Below are positions 18,599 through 26,749 of a stretch of DNA of 64,000 nucleotides, one piece after another; the first letter of the stretch is position 1; each line of letters opens with the position of its first letter. Source of the DNA: Spirosoma profusum (GTDB lineage: Bacteria; Bacteroidota; Bacteroidia; Cytophagales; Spirosomataceae); assembly GCF_014699005.1 (NCBI RefSeq), contig NZ_JACWZY010000023.1, forward strand, positions 1 through 64,000, given 5' to 3'. The notes under the pieces were generated by a model. It worked only from the letters and a program-made list of their open reading frames with translations, was not told where the DNA came from and searched no databases. The translations under genes and the position numbers were made by a program.

Positions 18599-18720
18599 TT
18601 TTGTCATTCTGACCGGGCCGCCGGAGCGGGCACGGAGAATCGTAACGTTTCCAAACCTGATAATCATGATACATTACGATTCTCCGTGCCCGCTCCGGCG
18701 GCCCGGTCAGAATGACAAAA
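18599..18720. repeat. Long palindromic intergenic repeat, family A copy 5, GC-rich variant
   Basis: Arms begin TTTTGTCATTCTGACC, contain CGGGCCGCCGGAGCGG and GCACGGAGAATC, and flank a loop with TTTCCAAACCTGATAATC. The arm differs from copy 4 by single changes present on both sides. It lies between divergent genes. Confidence 0.9.
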
Positions 18721-18831
18721 ATAGCTGCTGATGAAAAGTTAAAGTAAGACCTTCGGCAAGGCAATTTCCGGCAATTACCAATCTATTTCCACCAGTTATT
18801 AACTCTGCCAAATAGCCAAGAAAGACCCGTA

Positions 18832-18839
18832 TACTTTTG
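18832..18839 (+). promoter_or_regulatory. Candidate Bacteroidota -7 element
   Basis: TACTTTTG matches TAnnTTTG and lies 46 bases before the ATG at 18886, which would give a leader of about 40 bases. No good TTG box is seen at the expected upstream distance, so this is a moderate call. Confidence 0.45.
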
Positions 18840-18885
18840 TAGTATTCAATTCCTTACAAAAACAAATACTAAACTGAACTCTGCT

Positions 18886-19536
18886 ATGTATGCCACTGAT
18901 TCACAGTTCCAGCAATCGATTAAACCTTACCAGAACGACGGATTTAATATAATTTATCACCAGCTTTTCTGCGACCGTATCGACGCATACAACGTCGTTA
19001 ATCCATCAGTTGGCTATCCCTGGGATACGTTACTATCTGAGTCTCCAAATCCAGAAACTTTAGCTACCATTTCAGCGGATGCATCGCTGGAAACGCGCCA
19101 GAAATTACTGGCCTATAACCGGCTGAGGGCAATGGGCGTCCCGCCGACAAATAAAGTGCTTTTGGGTGTTATTATCGAAGTGGGTCTGGAGGGTGGACTT
19201 GATACGTTAGCCGCTTTCAGTGATGGTACGTGCCGTTTTATTAGCCATGGAGAAAAACTACTGATTTGGGATACAGCAACGGACACATCGGCTCAACTGG
19301 TCCATCAACTATTTGTCGATAGCGTAGAAGTAGTCAATCGAATTGGCCCCTGGGATCAGGAGCGTACGCCTTTTCCGGAAGAAGGCATGGTAAAACTGTC
19401 GTTTCTGGTTTCTGATGGGCTTTATTTTGGGCTAGGGCCATTCAGTACGTTCCAAAACGACGCTATGGCAGGTCCTATTATCCTATCCGCAACTCGCCTG
19501 ATGACGTATCTAATACAGCAGGATATGAAAAAGTAG
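18886..19536 (+). CDS. Protein of unknown function, 216 residues
   Basis: I do not recognise this protein. It is soluble by appearance, with no signal peptide or membrane segment. Visible features are an amphipathic middle (LETRQKLLAYNRLRAMG), a strand-rich segment GVIIEVGLEGGLDTLAAFSDGTCRFISHGEKLLIWD, and a C-terminal YFGLGPFSTFQNDAMAGPIILSATRLMTYL. Codon use looks like that of neighbours and ACGTA/TACGT motifs are present, so it is probably resident and real. A candidate promoter lies just upstream. Confidence 0.75.
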   Translation: MYATDSQFQQSIKPYQNDGFNIIYHQLFCDRIDAYNVVNPSVGYPWDTLLSESPNPETLATISADASLETRQKLLAYNRLRAMGVPPTNKVLLGVIIEVGLEGGLDTLAAFSDGTCRFISHGEKLLIWDTATDTSAQLVHQLFVDSVEVVNRIGPWDQERTPFPEEGMVKLSFLVSDGLYFGLGPFSTFQNDAMAGPIILSATRLMTYLIQQDMKK

Positions 19537-19593
19537 CGGTTATCTGGTAGTTTTGGCTATTGTTGACTTTTCTCTCAATGGCTCTATAACCCG

Positions 19594-21528
19594 ATGAACA
19601 AGTTCGTCTGTCTCAGTCTGCTTTTCGTTACGTTTCTTTTTCTCGCCAACGTAGTATCGGCGCAACACTGGTTCAAAGGCAATCTGCACACCCACTCGCT
19701 CTGGAGCGATGGCGACGATTATCCCGAAATGATTATGGACTGGTATAAAGCCAATGGCTATCAGTTCGTTGGGTTGTCGGACCACAACGTAATACAGGAA
19801 GTCGAAAAATGGGTGAACGTACCACGCCAACAAGATCGCCGACGAACATTCGACCGATACCTGCGCACCTTCGGGCCGGATTGGGTCAAGTATCAGAAAG
19901 GCCCAAACGACTCGCTCAAAGTGCGGCTCAAGCAGCTGAGCGAGTACAGGAGTTACTTTGAAGAATCGGGTAAATTTCTGATTATCAAAAGCGAAGAGGT
20001 ATCAACGAGCTACCAGGGCAAGCCCATCCATCTCAACGTAACAAACGTACAGAACCTCATTCGCCCGCAGTTTGGCAACAGCGTAGCGGAGGTGATGCAG
20101 AATAACATCGACCTGGTAGTGGCGCAGCGACGGCAGACGCGCCAGCCGATGTTTCCGCACATCAATCACCCCAATTTTTACTGGTCCATCAAGGCGCAGG
20201 ATTTGATGCAGTTACGTTACGAACGCTTTTTCGAAGTGTTCAACGGACATCCACTGGTAAATAACTACGGCGACAGCGCCCGCGAAGGCACCGAGTCGAT
20301 GTGGGACAAAATAAATGGGCATTTTCTTCGTCAGGGACGGCCACTTATGTACGGTTTGGGCACCGACGATAGCCATCATTATTACTTTTTTGGACCAACG
20401 TTCAGTAATTCCGGACGGGCCTGGGTGATGGTCGATGCACCCGAACTAACGCCCCGTGCTCTTATTGAGTCAATGGAAGCCGGGCGTTTCTACGCCAGTT
20501 CGGGCGTTACGTTAAAGCAGTTACCACAGGTTGGTAATACGTTGGTGGTACGGGTTAAACCCGAGCCAACCGTTACGTATCGGATTCAGTTTTTTGGCGT
20601 ACGGAAAGGCAAAGAGCAGAGTGAACTATTACGCGAGGTGGCTGATACAAACGCTACGTTCGCGCTTGCCGACGACGTATTGCTGGCCCGTGCACGTATC
20701 GTTTCGAGCAAGACCAAATACAATCCGTTTATGCCGGGCGACGTAGAAACCGCCTGGACGCAGCCTATAGCGCAGAACGTAGTACCGCAACCGTTAGCGA
20801 ACGTAGTACCCCTCCCAAACGCCCACGCGCACAACGACTACGAACAATCACGCCCCCTTTGGGACGCGCTGGACAACGGTTTCACCAGCATTGAGGCCGA
20901 CGTTTATCTGCTGAATGATACGTTGTACGTCGCTCACGAGCGACCAACTATCCGGACATCGGCCCAAACCCTCGAAAATCTATACCTGAAACCACTGGCC
21001 GAACGCATTCGCCAGCAAAACGGGAACGTATTGGCGGGATACAATGGCCCATTCTATTTGATGATCGATGCTAAAACGCAGGCCGATAGTACGTATCAGG
21101 CATTGACCAAATTGTTGCTACGTTATCGCACCCAATTACAGATCGGAAGTTCATCGAAAAATTCGGGGCCTGTTACGGTCGTACTCTCTGGAAACCGGCC
21201 TGTAACTACAGTTGCGAAGGCCAAAGACAAGTTGATAACTCTCGACGGTCGACCAGCAGATTTAGGGAAGAAGTATTCATTAGCGGTCATGCCGATTATC
21301 AGCGATGCGTATCAGAATCAGCTAAGCTGGCGGGGTAAGGGCGAAATGCCTGCTACTGAATTACAGAAGCTCCGCCAACTGGTTGAACGGGTGCATCAGG
21401 AAGGGAAAAAACTACGTCTCTGGGCCAGCCCGGAAGACCCGGTTGTCTGGGCGAAACTGCGGGAGGCTGGTGTCGATTTTATCAGTACCGACCAACAGGA
21501 ATTGGTGCGGGATTTTCTGTTGAAATAA
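19594..21528 (+). CDS. Exported fusion of a PHP-type phosphoesterase and a GDPD-like phosphodiesterase domain
   Basis: The 644-residue protein has a signal peptide ending VVSAQ (residue 24). Residues 28-300 form a PHP domain with metal ligands in GNLHTHSLWSDGD (H32, H34, D39), GLSDHN, and GTDDSHH. From about 405 a second domain begins with NAHAHNDYEQ (H411, H413, D415), IEADVYLL and VAHE, ends with LRLWASPEDPVVWAKL and GVDFISTD, and matches PI-PLC-like glycerophosphodiesterases of the Aim6 type. Both parts are metal-dependent phosphoesterases, so the protein may remove phosphate from a phosphodiester in two steps in the periplasm; that is inference. Confidence 0.85.
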   Translation: MNKFVCLSLLFVTFLFLANVVSAQHWFKGNLHTHSLWSDGDDYPEMIMDWYKANGYQFVGLSDHNVIQEVEKWVNVPRQQDRRRTFDRYLRTFGPDWVKYQKGPNDSLKVRLKQLSEYRSYFEESGKFLIIKSEEVSTSYQGKPIHLNVTNVQNLIRPQFGNSVAEVMQNNIDLVVAQRRQTRQPMFPHINHPNFYWSIKAQDLMQLRYERFFEVFNGHPLVNNYGDSAREGTESMWDKINGHFLRQGRPLMYGLGTDDSHHYYFFGPTFSNSGRAWVMVDAPELTPRALIESMEAGRFYASSGVTLKQLPQVGNTLVVRVKPEPTVTYRIQFFGVRKGKEQSELLREVADTNATFALADDVLLARARIVSSKTKYNPFMPGDVETAWTQPIAQNVVPQPLANVVPLPNAHAHNDYEQSRPLWDALDNGFTSIEADVYLLNDTLYVAHERPTIRTSAQTLENLYLKPLAERIRQQNGNVLAGYNGPFYLMIDAKTQADSTYQALTKLLLRYRTQLQIGSSSKNSGPVTVVLSGNRPVTTVAKAKDKLITLDGRPADLGKKYSLAVMPIISDAYQNQLSWRGKGEMPATELQKLRQLVERVHQEGKKLRLWASPEDPVVWAKLREAGVDFISTDQQELVRDFLLK

Positions 21529-21626
21529 CTAGTTCAAGCTGCCACGGAGATGGTATAGAGTTGGTTTCGCAGGTAGTAAAACTTTATGGAACCAACGTAG
21601 CACGCATCCCCTATCGACGTAGCGAA

Positions 21627-21760
21627 GATGGACGCCAAACAACTGGAAAAATTGAAGAAATCACCCTATACAGCATTCAAAAAACAAGAAAGTAAAGCAG
21701 CATCAGAAAGAGATTGATAAATTGAAAACCCTCGTCAAACAGCTTCTGGAAAAGAAATAG
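21627..21760 (+). pseudogene. Possible frame-shifted small charged protein
   Basis: An ATG at 21627 opens MDAKQLEKLKKSPYTAF and then stops after 29 codons, while the next frame continues with QHQKEIDKLKTLVKQLLEKK up to TAG at 21758-21760. The two parts together would make a lysine-rich coiled-coil-like protein of about 45 residues. A one-base shift would join them. No family is recognised. Confidence 0.3.
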
Positions 21761-21778
21761 CTTTCGTTACGTTGATAA

Positions 21779-21812
21779 CAAAAATCCCTGACATAGCTGA
21801 CAGGGATTTTTT
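21779..21812. terminator. Bidirectional intrinsic terminator
   Basis: AAAATCCCTG and CAGGGATTTT form a ten-base stem around a ten-base loop, with T-runs on both sides. It would stop rightward reading and leftward transcripts from the dinB side. Confidence 0.8.
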
Positions 21813-21865
21813 GTTCGTAGTGTATTGACGTAGTGGCTTCGTATGTACTATCATTATAGAAATAC

Positions 21866-22102
21866 TTACTGAATCACTGACGACTTTCGGGCTAACTCCC
21901 GACGCACCTTTTCGGCGGCAGCCAGATCCGCCAGACTTACATTCACCCGCTTACGTAGCGTAGGTGATGCGGCCAGAATCTCACTGGCCATTTGAATTAG
22001 CAGCGATGCCGTAGCGGCTCCATCGACTCGTCGGCGAGAAGCTCGAATGGCACGAGTTGAAGAGTGAGCGGGGCTTAACGAGGGCAGATTAATTGACTCC
22101 AT
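21866..22102 (-). CDS. Small hypothetical protein, 78 residues
   Basis: I do not recognise this protein. It is rich in Ala, Ser, Arg and Leu, opening MESINLPSLSP and ending RELARKSSVIQ, with helical propensity throughout and no signal. It lies 101 bases downstream of dinB on the same strand and is followed by a terminator, so it may be the last gene of a dinB transcript. It could also be a chance frame. Confidence 0.45.
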   Translation of the reverse strand: MESINLPSLSPAHSSTRAIRASRRRVDGAATASLLIQMASEILAASPTLRKRVNVSLADLAAAEKVRRELARKSSVIQ

Positions 22103-22203
22103 TTTCTTGCCTAATTTGTTGTTTCTGTTCTACTTAGATAACAAATTTTTGGCAACTTTCCGCACAAAATGGAGGTATTTTTTATGTAAAATTCGGCCTT
22201 TAC

Positions 22204-23283
22204 CTAAAGGGATAATACCAGTTGACCGCCCGGTCTAATCTCTCTAGTCTGGAGATTGGAAAGGGAGACACCCAAAAGCCGAATCCCTTTTGATATGGGT
22301 CGAAGAGAGCTTAACAAGTCCATACTCACTTGCAGCAAGGCCGATTCTTCAGCTAGTGCGCCTACCATAGTTCGGCTGCGGGTGATTTGCTGGAAATCGT
22401 TGTATTTCACCTTCAACGTAACGGTTCGTCCCAGCACTCCTGCCCGCTCGCAATACTGCCATACATCTGCTACCAACGGTTGCAGGACACTTTCAAAATC
22501 AGCCTGATCGGCTAAGTCCTGTTCAAAAGTGGTTTCGGAACCTACTGATTTACGCTCCCGGTCGGGAGTAACCAGCCGGGTATCGATGGCTCTGGCAATG
22601 TGGTAATAATGATGGCCAACTTTACCAAAGTGGTTTACCAGAAAGGTTTCGCTTTGCGCCCGCAAATCCAATCCGGTGAAGATACCTAACTGATTCATGC
22701 GGGCAGCCGTTACATGCCCAATTCCGTGAAACTGCCCAACCAGCAAGCCTTCGACAAACGCAAGACCCTGATGCGGTTTAATGACAAACAAGCCGTCGGG
22801 TTTACGATAGTCTGAGGCCAGCTTTGCCAGAAACTTATTGTAGGATACACCCGCTGAAGCAGTCAGACCTGTTTCCTCTTTAATGAGGTCTTTAATCGTT
22901 TGAGCGAGTTGTGTAGCCGTTCCCTGAGCGGCTACGGTATCCGTCACATCTAAATAGGCTTCATCCAGGGAGAGCGGTTCTATGAGCGGAGTGAATCGGG
23001 CGAAGATTGCGCGTATCTGAGAAGAAACAGCTTTATAGACCTCAAAGCGCGGCTTGACAAAAATCAGAGTGGGGCATTTACGTAGCGCCAGCGTGGAGGC
23101 CATCGCCGAACGGACACCAAACTGTCGGGCTTCGTAACTGGCAGCAGCTACAACACCTCGTTGCGTAGAACCGCCCACAGCCAGGGGCTTACCCCGCAAG
23201 GCCGGATTATCGCGCTGTTCGACCGATGCGTAAAAGGCATCCATGTCGATGTGAATGATTTTGCGGTTGTCGGCTGATTCCAT
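22204..23283 (-). CDS. dinB: DNA polymerase IV
   Basis: This Y-family translesion polymerase of 359 residues shows the catalytic motifs HIDMDAFYASVEQ (D13, D15) and SLDEAYLD (D107-E108), followed by the SAGVSYNKFLAKLASD helix-hairpin segment. The C-terminus ends in QLVLSL, nearly the E. coli Pol IV sliding-clamp motif QLVLGL, so beta-clamp binding is expected. Length is normal. The upstream 358 bases are AT-rich and shared with a divergent regulator gene. No LexA-type box was identified. Confidence 0.96.
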   Translation of the reverse strand: MESADNRKIIHIDMDAFYASVEQRDNPALRGKPLAVGGSTQRGVVAAASYEARQFGVRSAMASTLALRKCPTLIFVKPRFEVYKAVSSQIRAIFARFTPLIEPLSLDEAYLDVTDTVAAQGTATQLAQTIKDLIKEETGLTASAGVSYNKFLAKLASDYRKPDGLFVIKPHQGLAFVEGLLVGQFHGIGHVTAARMNQLGIFTGLDLRAQSETFLVNHFGKVGHHYYHIARAIDTRLVTPDRERKSVGSETTFEQDLADQADFESVLQPLVADVWQYCERAGVLGRTVTLKVKYNDFQQITRSRTMVGALAEESALLQVSMDLLSSLRPISKGIRLLGVSLSNLQTREIRPGGQLVLSL

Positions 23284-23641
23284 ATGAGGAAGGTCATTCC
23301 GCTACGGAGAGAAAAAAATATAATTCCCTCACCGGCACTTTAGTTTATTTCTGCGTTAAAAGCCGATGAAGTAATCTCTCTACCTCAACTTACTGACTCA
23401 CCAACATCTACACTAGTGTTGCGTACCCTAGTAATGACGATTAGTCGAAGCGATTATTTTTTCTATTTTTTTGTTTATTTATCTTTTTTACTTTCTTTTG
23501 TTTTCGATTTAAGGTATTACTCCTTAAATCTGTCCTAATTCAGTAGTCTGTAATTACCATTTAATCGCATACGGTCGTTAAATAGTCTTTGCTTCGATTA
23601 GCTTTTGCAAAAAATAGAAACCAATCGAAATACAATAAGGT
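23284..23641. other. AT-rich divergent promoter region between dinB and the sugar-locus regulator
   Basis: This gap contains long T-rich runs (around 23459-23512) and must hold the promoters of both genes. TAGCTTTTG near 23599 is a near match to TAnnTTTG for the rightward gene, but spacing to a TTG box is unclear. No repeat of family A and no operator palindrome was identified. Confidence 0.4.
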
Positions 23642-24406
23642 ATGCTGGCGAATCAACGACGGGATAAAATTCTCGAATTGCTAAAGGAAGATGGCTCAGC
23701 GAAAGTTACCGAACTGGCGAAGCTATTTAAAGTAACTGAGGTCACGATTCGTCAGGACCTGGATAAACTCGAAAAAGATGGACTGGTCGTCAAGGAACAC
23801 GGCGGTGCCTATTTGAAGAATATAGAAGACCAAGTACGTACCTTCTCCCTGGCCAATCAGGAGAATATGGTTCAGAAGGAGCTGATCGCCAGAAAGTGCC
23901 TGGAATTCATTGAGTTTGGTGACACAATTATTCTCGATTCCGGCTCAACGACCACCGAGATCGCAAAAAAATTACTAGGTTATAAAAACCTGACGGTCAT
24001 TACCAATGCATTAAACATTGCGTTTATCTTGGGTGCCGAACCGGGCATTGAAGTCATCATGACGGGTGGCGAATTTAAGCCTCCTACCCTATCGCTGACG
24101 GGCCAGAAAGCCGCTGATTTCTTCAAAGGACTCAATGTGCAGAAGCTGTTTCTGGCAACGGCGGGCATTTCGCTTAAATCGGGGCTAACGTACCCAAGCA
24201 TCAGTGATCTGGTCGTAAAAAAAGCGATGATCGATGCAGCTGATATAACGTACCTGGTAGCCGATTCGACCAAAATGGGCAAGAGTGCGTTGGCCAGTCT
24301 AGGGGCTTTGTCGCTAATCAATTATATCATTACAGACCCTGGCATCGAAGAGAAGCACAAGCAGGTTTTTCACGATAACGAGATTGAACTCATTATAGCT
24401 AACTAA
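23642..24406 (+). CDS. DeoR/GlpR family transcriptional regulator
   Basis: The 254-residue protein opens with the DeoR-type winged helix (RRDKILELLKEDGSAKVTELAKLFKVTEVTIRQDLDKLEKDG), followed by the DeoR C-terminal sensor fold with DTIILDSGSTTTEIAK, LTVITNALNIAF and a later YLVADSTKMGKSAL. These proteins usually repress sugar genes and respond to a phosphorylated sugar. It is the first gene of a same-strand sugar locus and ends six bases before the isomerase-family gene, so it is likely autoregulated with the locus. Confidence 0.93.
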   Translation: MLANQRRDKILELLKEDGSAKVTELAKLFKVTEVTIRQDLDKLEKDGLVVKEHGGAYLKNIEDQVRTFSLANQENMVQKELIARKCLEFIEFGDTIILDSGSTTTEIAKKLLGYKNLTVITNALNIAFILGAEPGIEVIMTGGEFKPPTLSLTGQKAADFFKGLNVQKLFLATAGISLKSGLTYPSISDLVVKKAMIDAADITYLVADSTKMGKSALASLGALSLINYIITDPGIEEKHKQVFHDNEIELIIAN

Positions 24407-24412
24407 TACCCT

Positions 24413-25837
24413 ATGACCCCGAAACCGAAAGGCCCTGTTACACTTGGCGTTATCATTGGAAACCGCGATTTTTTCCCCGATAAACTAGTTGGAGAATGCC
24501 GAACGGATCTGCTGGATGCCTTTCAGAAAGCTGGTATTAATCCGATCATGCTCCCCGAATCGGCCACGAAGCTCGGCGGAGTCGAAACCTTTCAGGAAGC
24601 CCAGAAATGCGCTGAACTGTTCCGTCGGCATGCCGATGAAATTATGGGCGTGTTGGTCGTTTTGCCCAATTTCGGTGACGAAAAAGGGATTGCAGAAACC
24701 TTAAAACTGGCTCGGTTAGACGTACCAGTGCTCATTCAGGCCTATCCCGATGATCTGAATCGGTTGGACGTAGCACGTCGACGGGATGCGTGGTGCGGGA
24801 AAATTTCGGTTTGTAATAACCTGTATCAGTTCGGCATTAAATACTCACTGACAACCAAACACGTAGTACATCCCTCCGACCCCAGCTTTCTTACGGATCT
24901 AGCTAATTTTATGGCCGTTTGCCGGGTCGTTAAGGGACTACGTAACGTCAGGATTGGAGCCGTCGGCGCGCGTCCGGGTGCATTCAACACGGTACGTTAT
25001 AGTGAGAAGATTCTGCAACGTAACGGTATTTCGGTTGTCACTATAGACTTGTCGCATATTTTGGGTTTTGCGAACAAACTAACAAAGGACGACCAATCCG
25101 TAAAAGATCGGCTGGAAGCGATCAAAGCATATACGCCCACCGGCCGCACCCCCGACGATAAACTCGTTCAGATTGCCAAACTGGACGTAGTACTCAATGA
25201 TTTCATGCAGGAACACGCGCTCGATGCAACGGCCATTCAGTGCTGGACCTCGCTTCAGCAAAATTACGGCTGTAACGTCTGCACGAGTATGAGCATCATG
25301 AGCGAAAACATGCTCCCGAGCGCCTGCGAGGTCGACGTAACAGGTACGCTGAGTATGTACGCCATGCAACTGGCGTCCGGTTCACCGAGTGCACTGGTTG
25401 ACTGGAACAACAATTACGCCGACGACGAAAATAAATGTGTCCTCTTCCACTGCGGCAACTGGGCTAAATCATTTCTGCCTGATATTGAGATCAGTACGGC
25501 CCCTATTTTGGGGACGACCGTTGGCGAAGAAAATACATACGGTGCGCTGGCCGGACGTACACCCGCCAATCCATTGACATACGGACGTATCAGTACCGAC
25601 GACCCTAAAGGCATTATGAAAGCGTACATCGGGGAAGGTATGCTGACCGACGATCCACTCAACACGTTCGGTAATCGCGCTGTGGCTCAGATTAATAACC
25701 TCCAGGGGCTAATGCAGTACGTATGCCGGAACGGATTCGAACACCACGTAGTGATGAATGCGTCCAGAACAGCGGGGATTTTGAAAGAAGCAATGGAAAA
25801 CTACATGGGCTGGGAGGTTTACACGCATCAGTCATAA
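24413..25837 (+). CDS. L-fucose/L-arabinose isomerase family protein
   Basis: The 474-residue protein fits this family: N-terminal Rossmann-like domains (TLGVIIGNRDFFPD, MGVLVVLPNFGDEKG), a middle RIGAVGARPGAFNTVRYSEKIL, and a C-terminal catalytic region with ENMLPSACEVDVTGTLSMYAM and HCGNW. The acidic residues in ENMLPSACEVD and a His near HCGNW are candidate Mn-binding residues. It is cytosolic. Family members turn aldoses into ketoses; with the downstream kinase and transketolase it should supply the ketose. The sugar is unknown. Confidence 0.87.
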   Translation: MTPKPKGPVTLGVIIGNRDFFPDKLVGECRTDLLDAFQKAGINPIMLPESATKLGGVETFQEAQKCAELFRRHADEIMGVLVVLPNFGDEKGIAETLKLARLDVPVLIQAYPDDLNRLDVARRRDAWCGKISVCNNLYQFGIKYSLTTKHVVHPSDPSFLTDLANFMAVCRVVKGLRNVRIGAVGARPGAFNTVRYSEKILQRNGISVVTIDLSHILGFANKLTKDDQSVKDRLEAIKAYTPTGRTPDDKLVQIAKLDVVLNDFMQEHALDATAIQCWTSLQQNYGCNVCTSMSIMSENMLPSACEVDVTGTLSMYAMQLASGSPSALVDWNNNYADDENKCVLFHCGNWAKSFLPDIEISTAPILGTTVGEENTYGALAGRTPANPLTYGRISTDDPKGIMKAYIGEGMLTDDPLNTFGNRAVAQINNLQGLMQYVCRNGFEHHVVMNASRTAGILKEAMENYMGWEVYTHQS

Positions 25838-25849
25838 ACAAAATCACAG

Positions 25850-26737
25850 ATGAGAGCATTCTTTATTTTCTGTCTCCTGCTGTCAGGGCTAGCTCAGGCT
25901 CAGCAAAAAGAGGTACGTATTTACGATGGTCCGGCACCGGGTTCCGAGAAATGGAACTGGGAAGAAAAAAAGAACAATAAAAATGCCATCAAACTGGTGA
26001 CGGTTTTCAACGTAGTAAACCCGACGTTGACGGTGTTTCCAGCAGATCCAGCCGTTGCCAACGGTACGTCTGTCATTATCTGTCCGGGCGGTGGTTTTCA
26101 CTTCTTATCGATTGATAACGAGGGGAACGATGCTGCAAAATGGTTGGCAAAAAAAGGCATCACTGCGTTCGTTCTTAAATATCGCACGGCCCATATCAAC
26201 ACCGACGATCCATTTGCCGATATGATGGCGGGCATAAATGGTCCACGTAAGGCGGAATGGGACGCTGAAAATAAAGCCACTATTCCGTTATCGATTGCTG
26301 ATGGCAGGGCAGCCCTCGCGTACGTCCGCAAGCACGCAACCGAATACGGCGTTGCCCCCGACAGAATTGGTATCCTGGGTTTTTCAGCAGGTGGTACAGT
26401 AACAGCTTCTTCAGCTTTCAACTACACGCCCGACAACAAACCAGCATTTGTAGCACCCATTTACGCCTACATGCCTGCTACGTTGCAAGGCACGGTTGCA
26501 GCCGATGCACCACCTATGTTCATTGTCTGTGCGTCTGACGATCAGTTGAATCTGGCCCCGCATAGTGTGGATTTGTACAGTAAGTGGTTAGCGGCCAAAC
26601 AACCTGTGGAGCTACACATGTATGCCAAAGGCGGCCACGGTTTTGGTATGGAAAAGCATAACGTACCAACCGACACCTGGATTGAGCGATTTGGAGAATG
26701 GCTTACGCTTCAGGGATTTATGAAACCCAAACAATAA
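25850..26737 (+). CDS. Exported alpha/beta-hydrolase, acetyl-esterase type
   Basis: A signal peptide ends GLAQAQ (residue 18). The 295-residue enzyme has an oxyanion loop CPGGGFHFL near 79, nucleophile S179 in GFSAGG, acid D230 or D231 in CASDDQ, and H263 in GGHGFG. This is the layout of carbohydrate esterases such as xylan or feruloyl esterases in Bacteroidota. It probably removes acyl groups from a plant glycan in the periplasm before the sugar is released. It lies 12 bases after the isomerase-family gene in the same operon. Confidence 0.87.
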   Translation: MRAFFIFCLLLSGLAQAQQKEVRIYDGPAPGSEKWNWEEKKNNKNAIKLVTVFNVVNPTLTVFPADPAVANGTSVIICPGGGFHFLSIDNEGNDAAKWLAKKGITAFVLKYRTAHINTDDPFADMMAGINGPRKAEWDAENKATIPLSIADGRAALAYVRKHATEYGVAPDRIGILGFSAGGTVTASSAFNYTPDNKPAFVAPIYAYMPATLQGTVAADAPPMFIVCASDDQLNLAPHSVDLYSKWLAAKQPVELHMYAKGGHGFGMEKHNVPTDTWIERFGEWLTLQGFMKPKQ

Positions 26738-26749
26738 ATCGGCCATAAA

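Larger units (their letters stand above)
18498..18885. other. Divergent intergenic region between the HipA-like gene and an orphan gene
   Basis: The 388-base gap contains one full family A palindrome (18599-18720) and a candidate promoter for the rightward gene at 18832-18839. The leftward promoter of the HipA-like gene is not obvious. No coding sequence is seen. Confidence 0.6.
21529..21865. other. Intergenic region with a frame-broken remnant and a terminator
   Basis: The 337-base gap holds a probable decayed small gene (21627-21760) and a strong hairpin terminator (21779-21812). Nothing else is recognisable. Confidence 0.5.
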
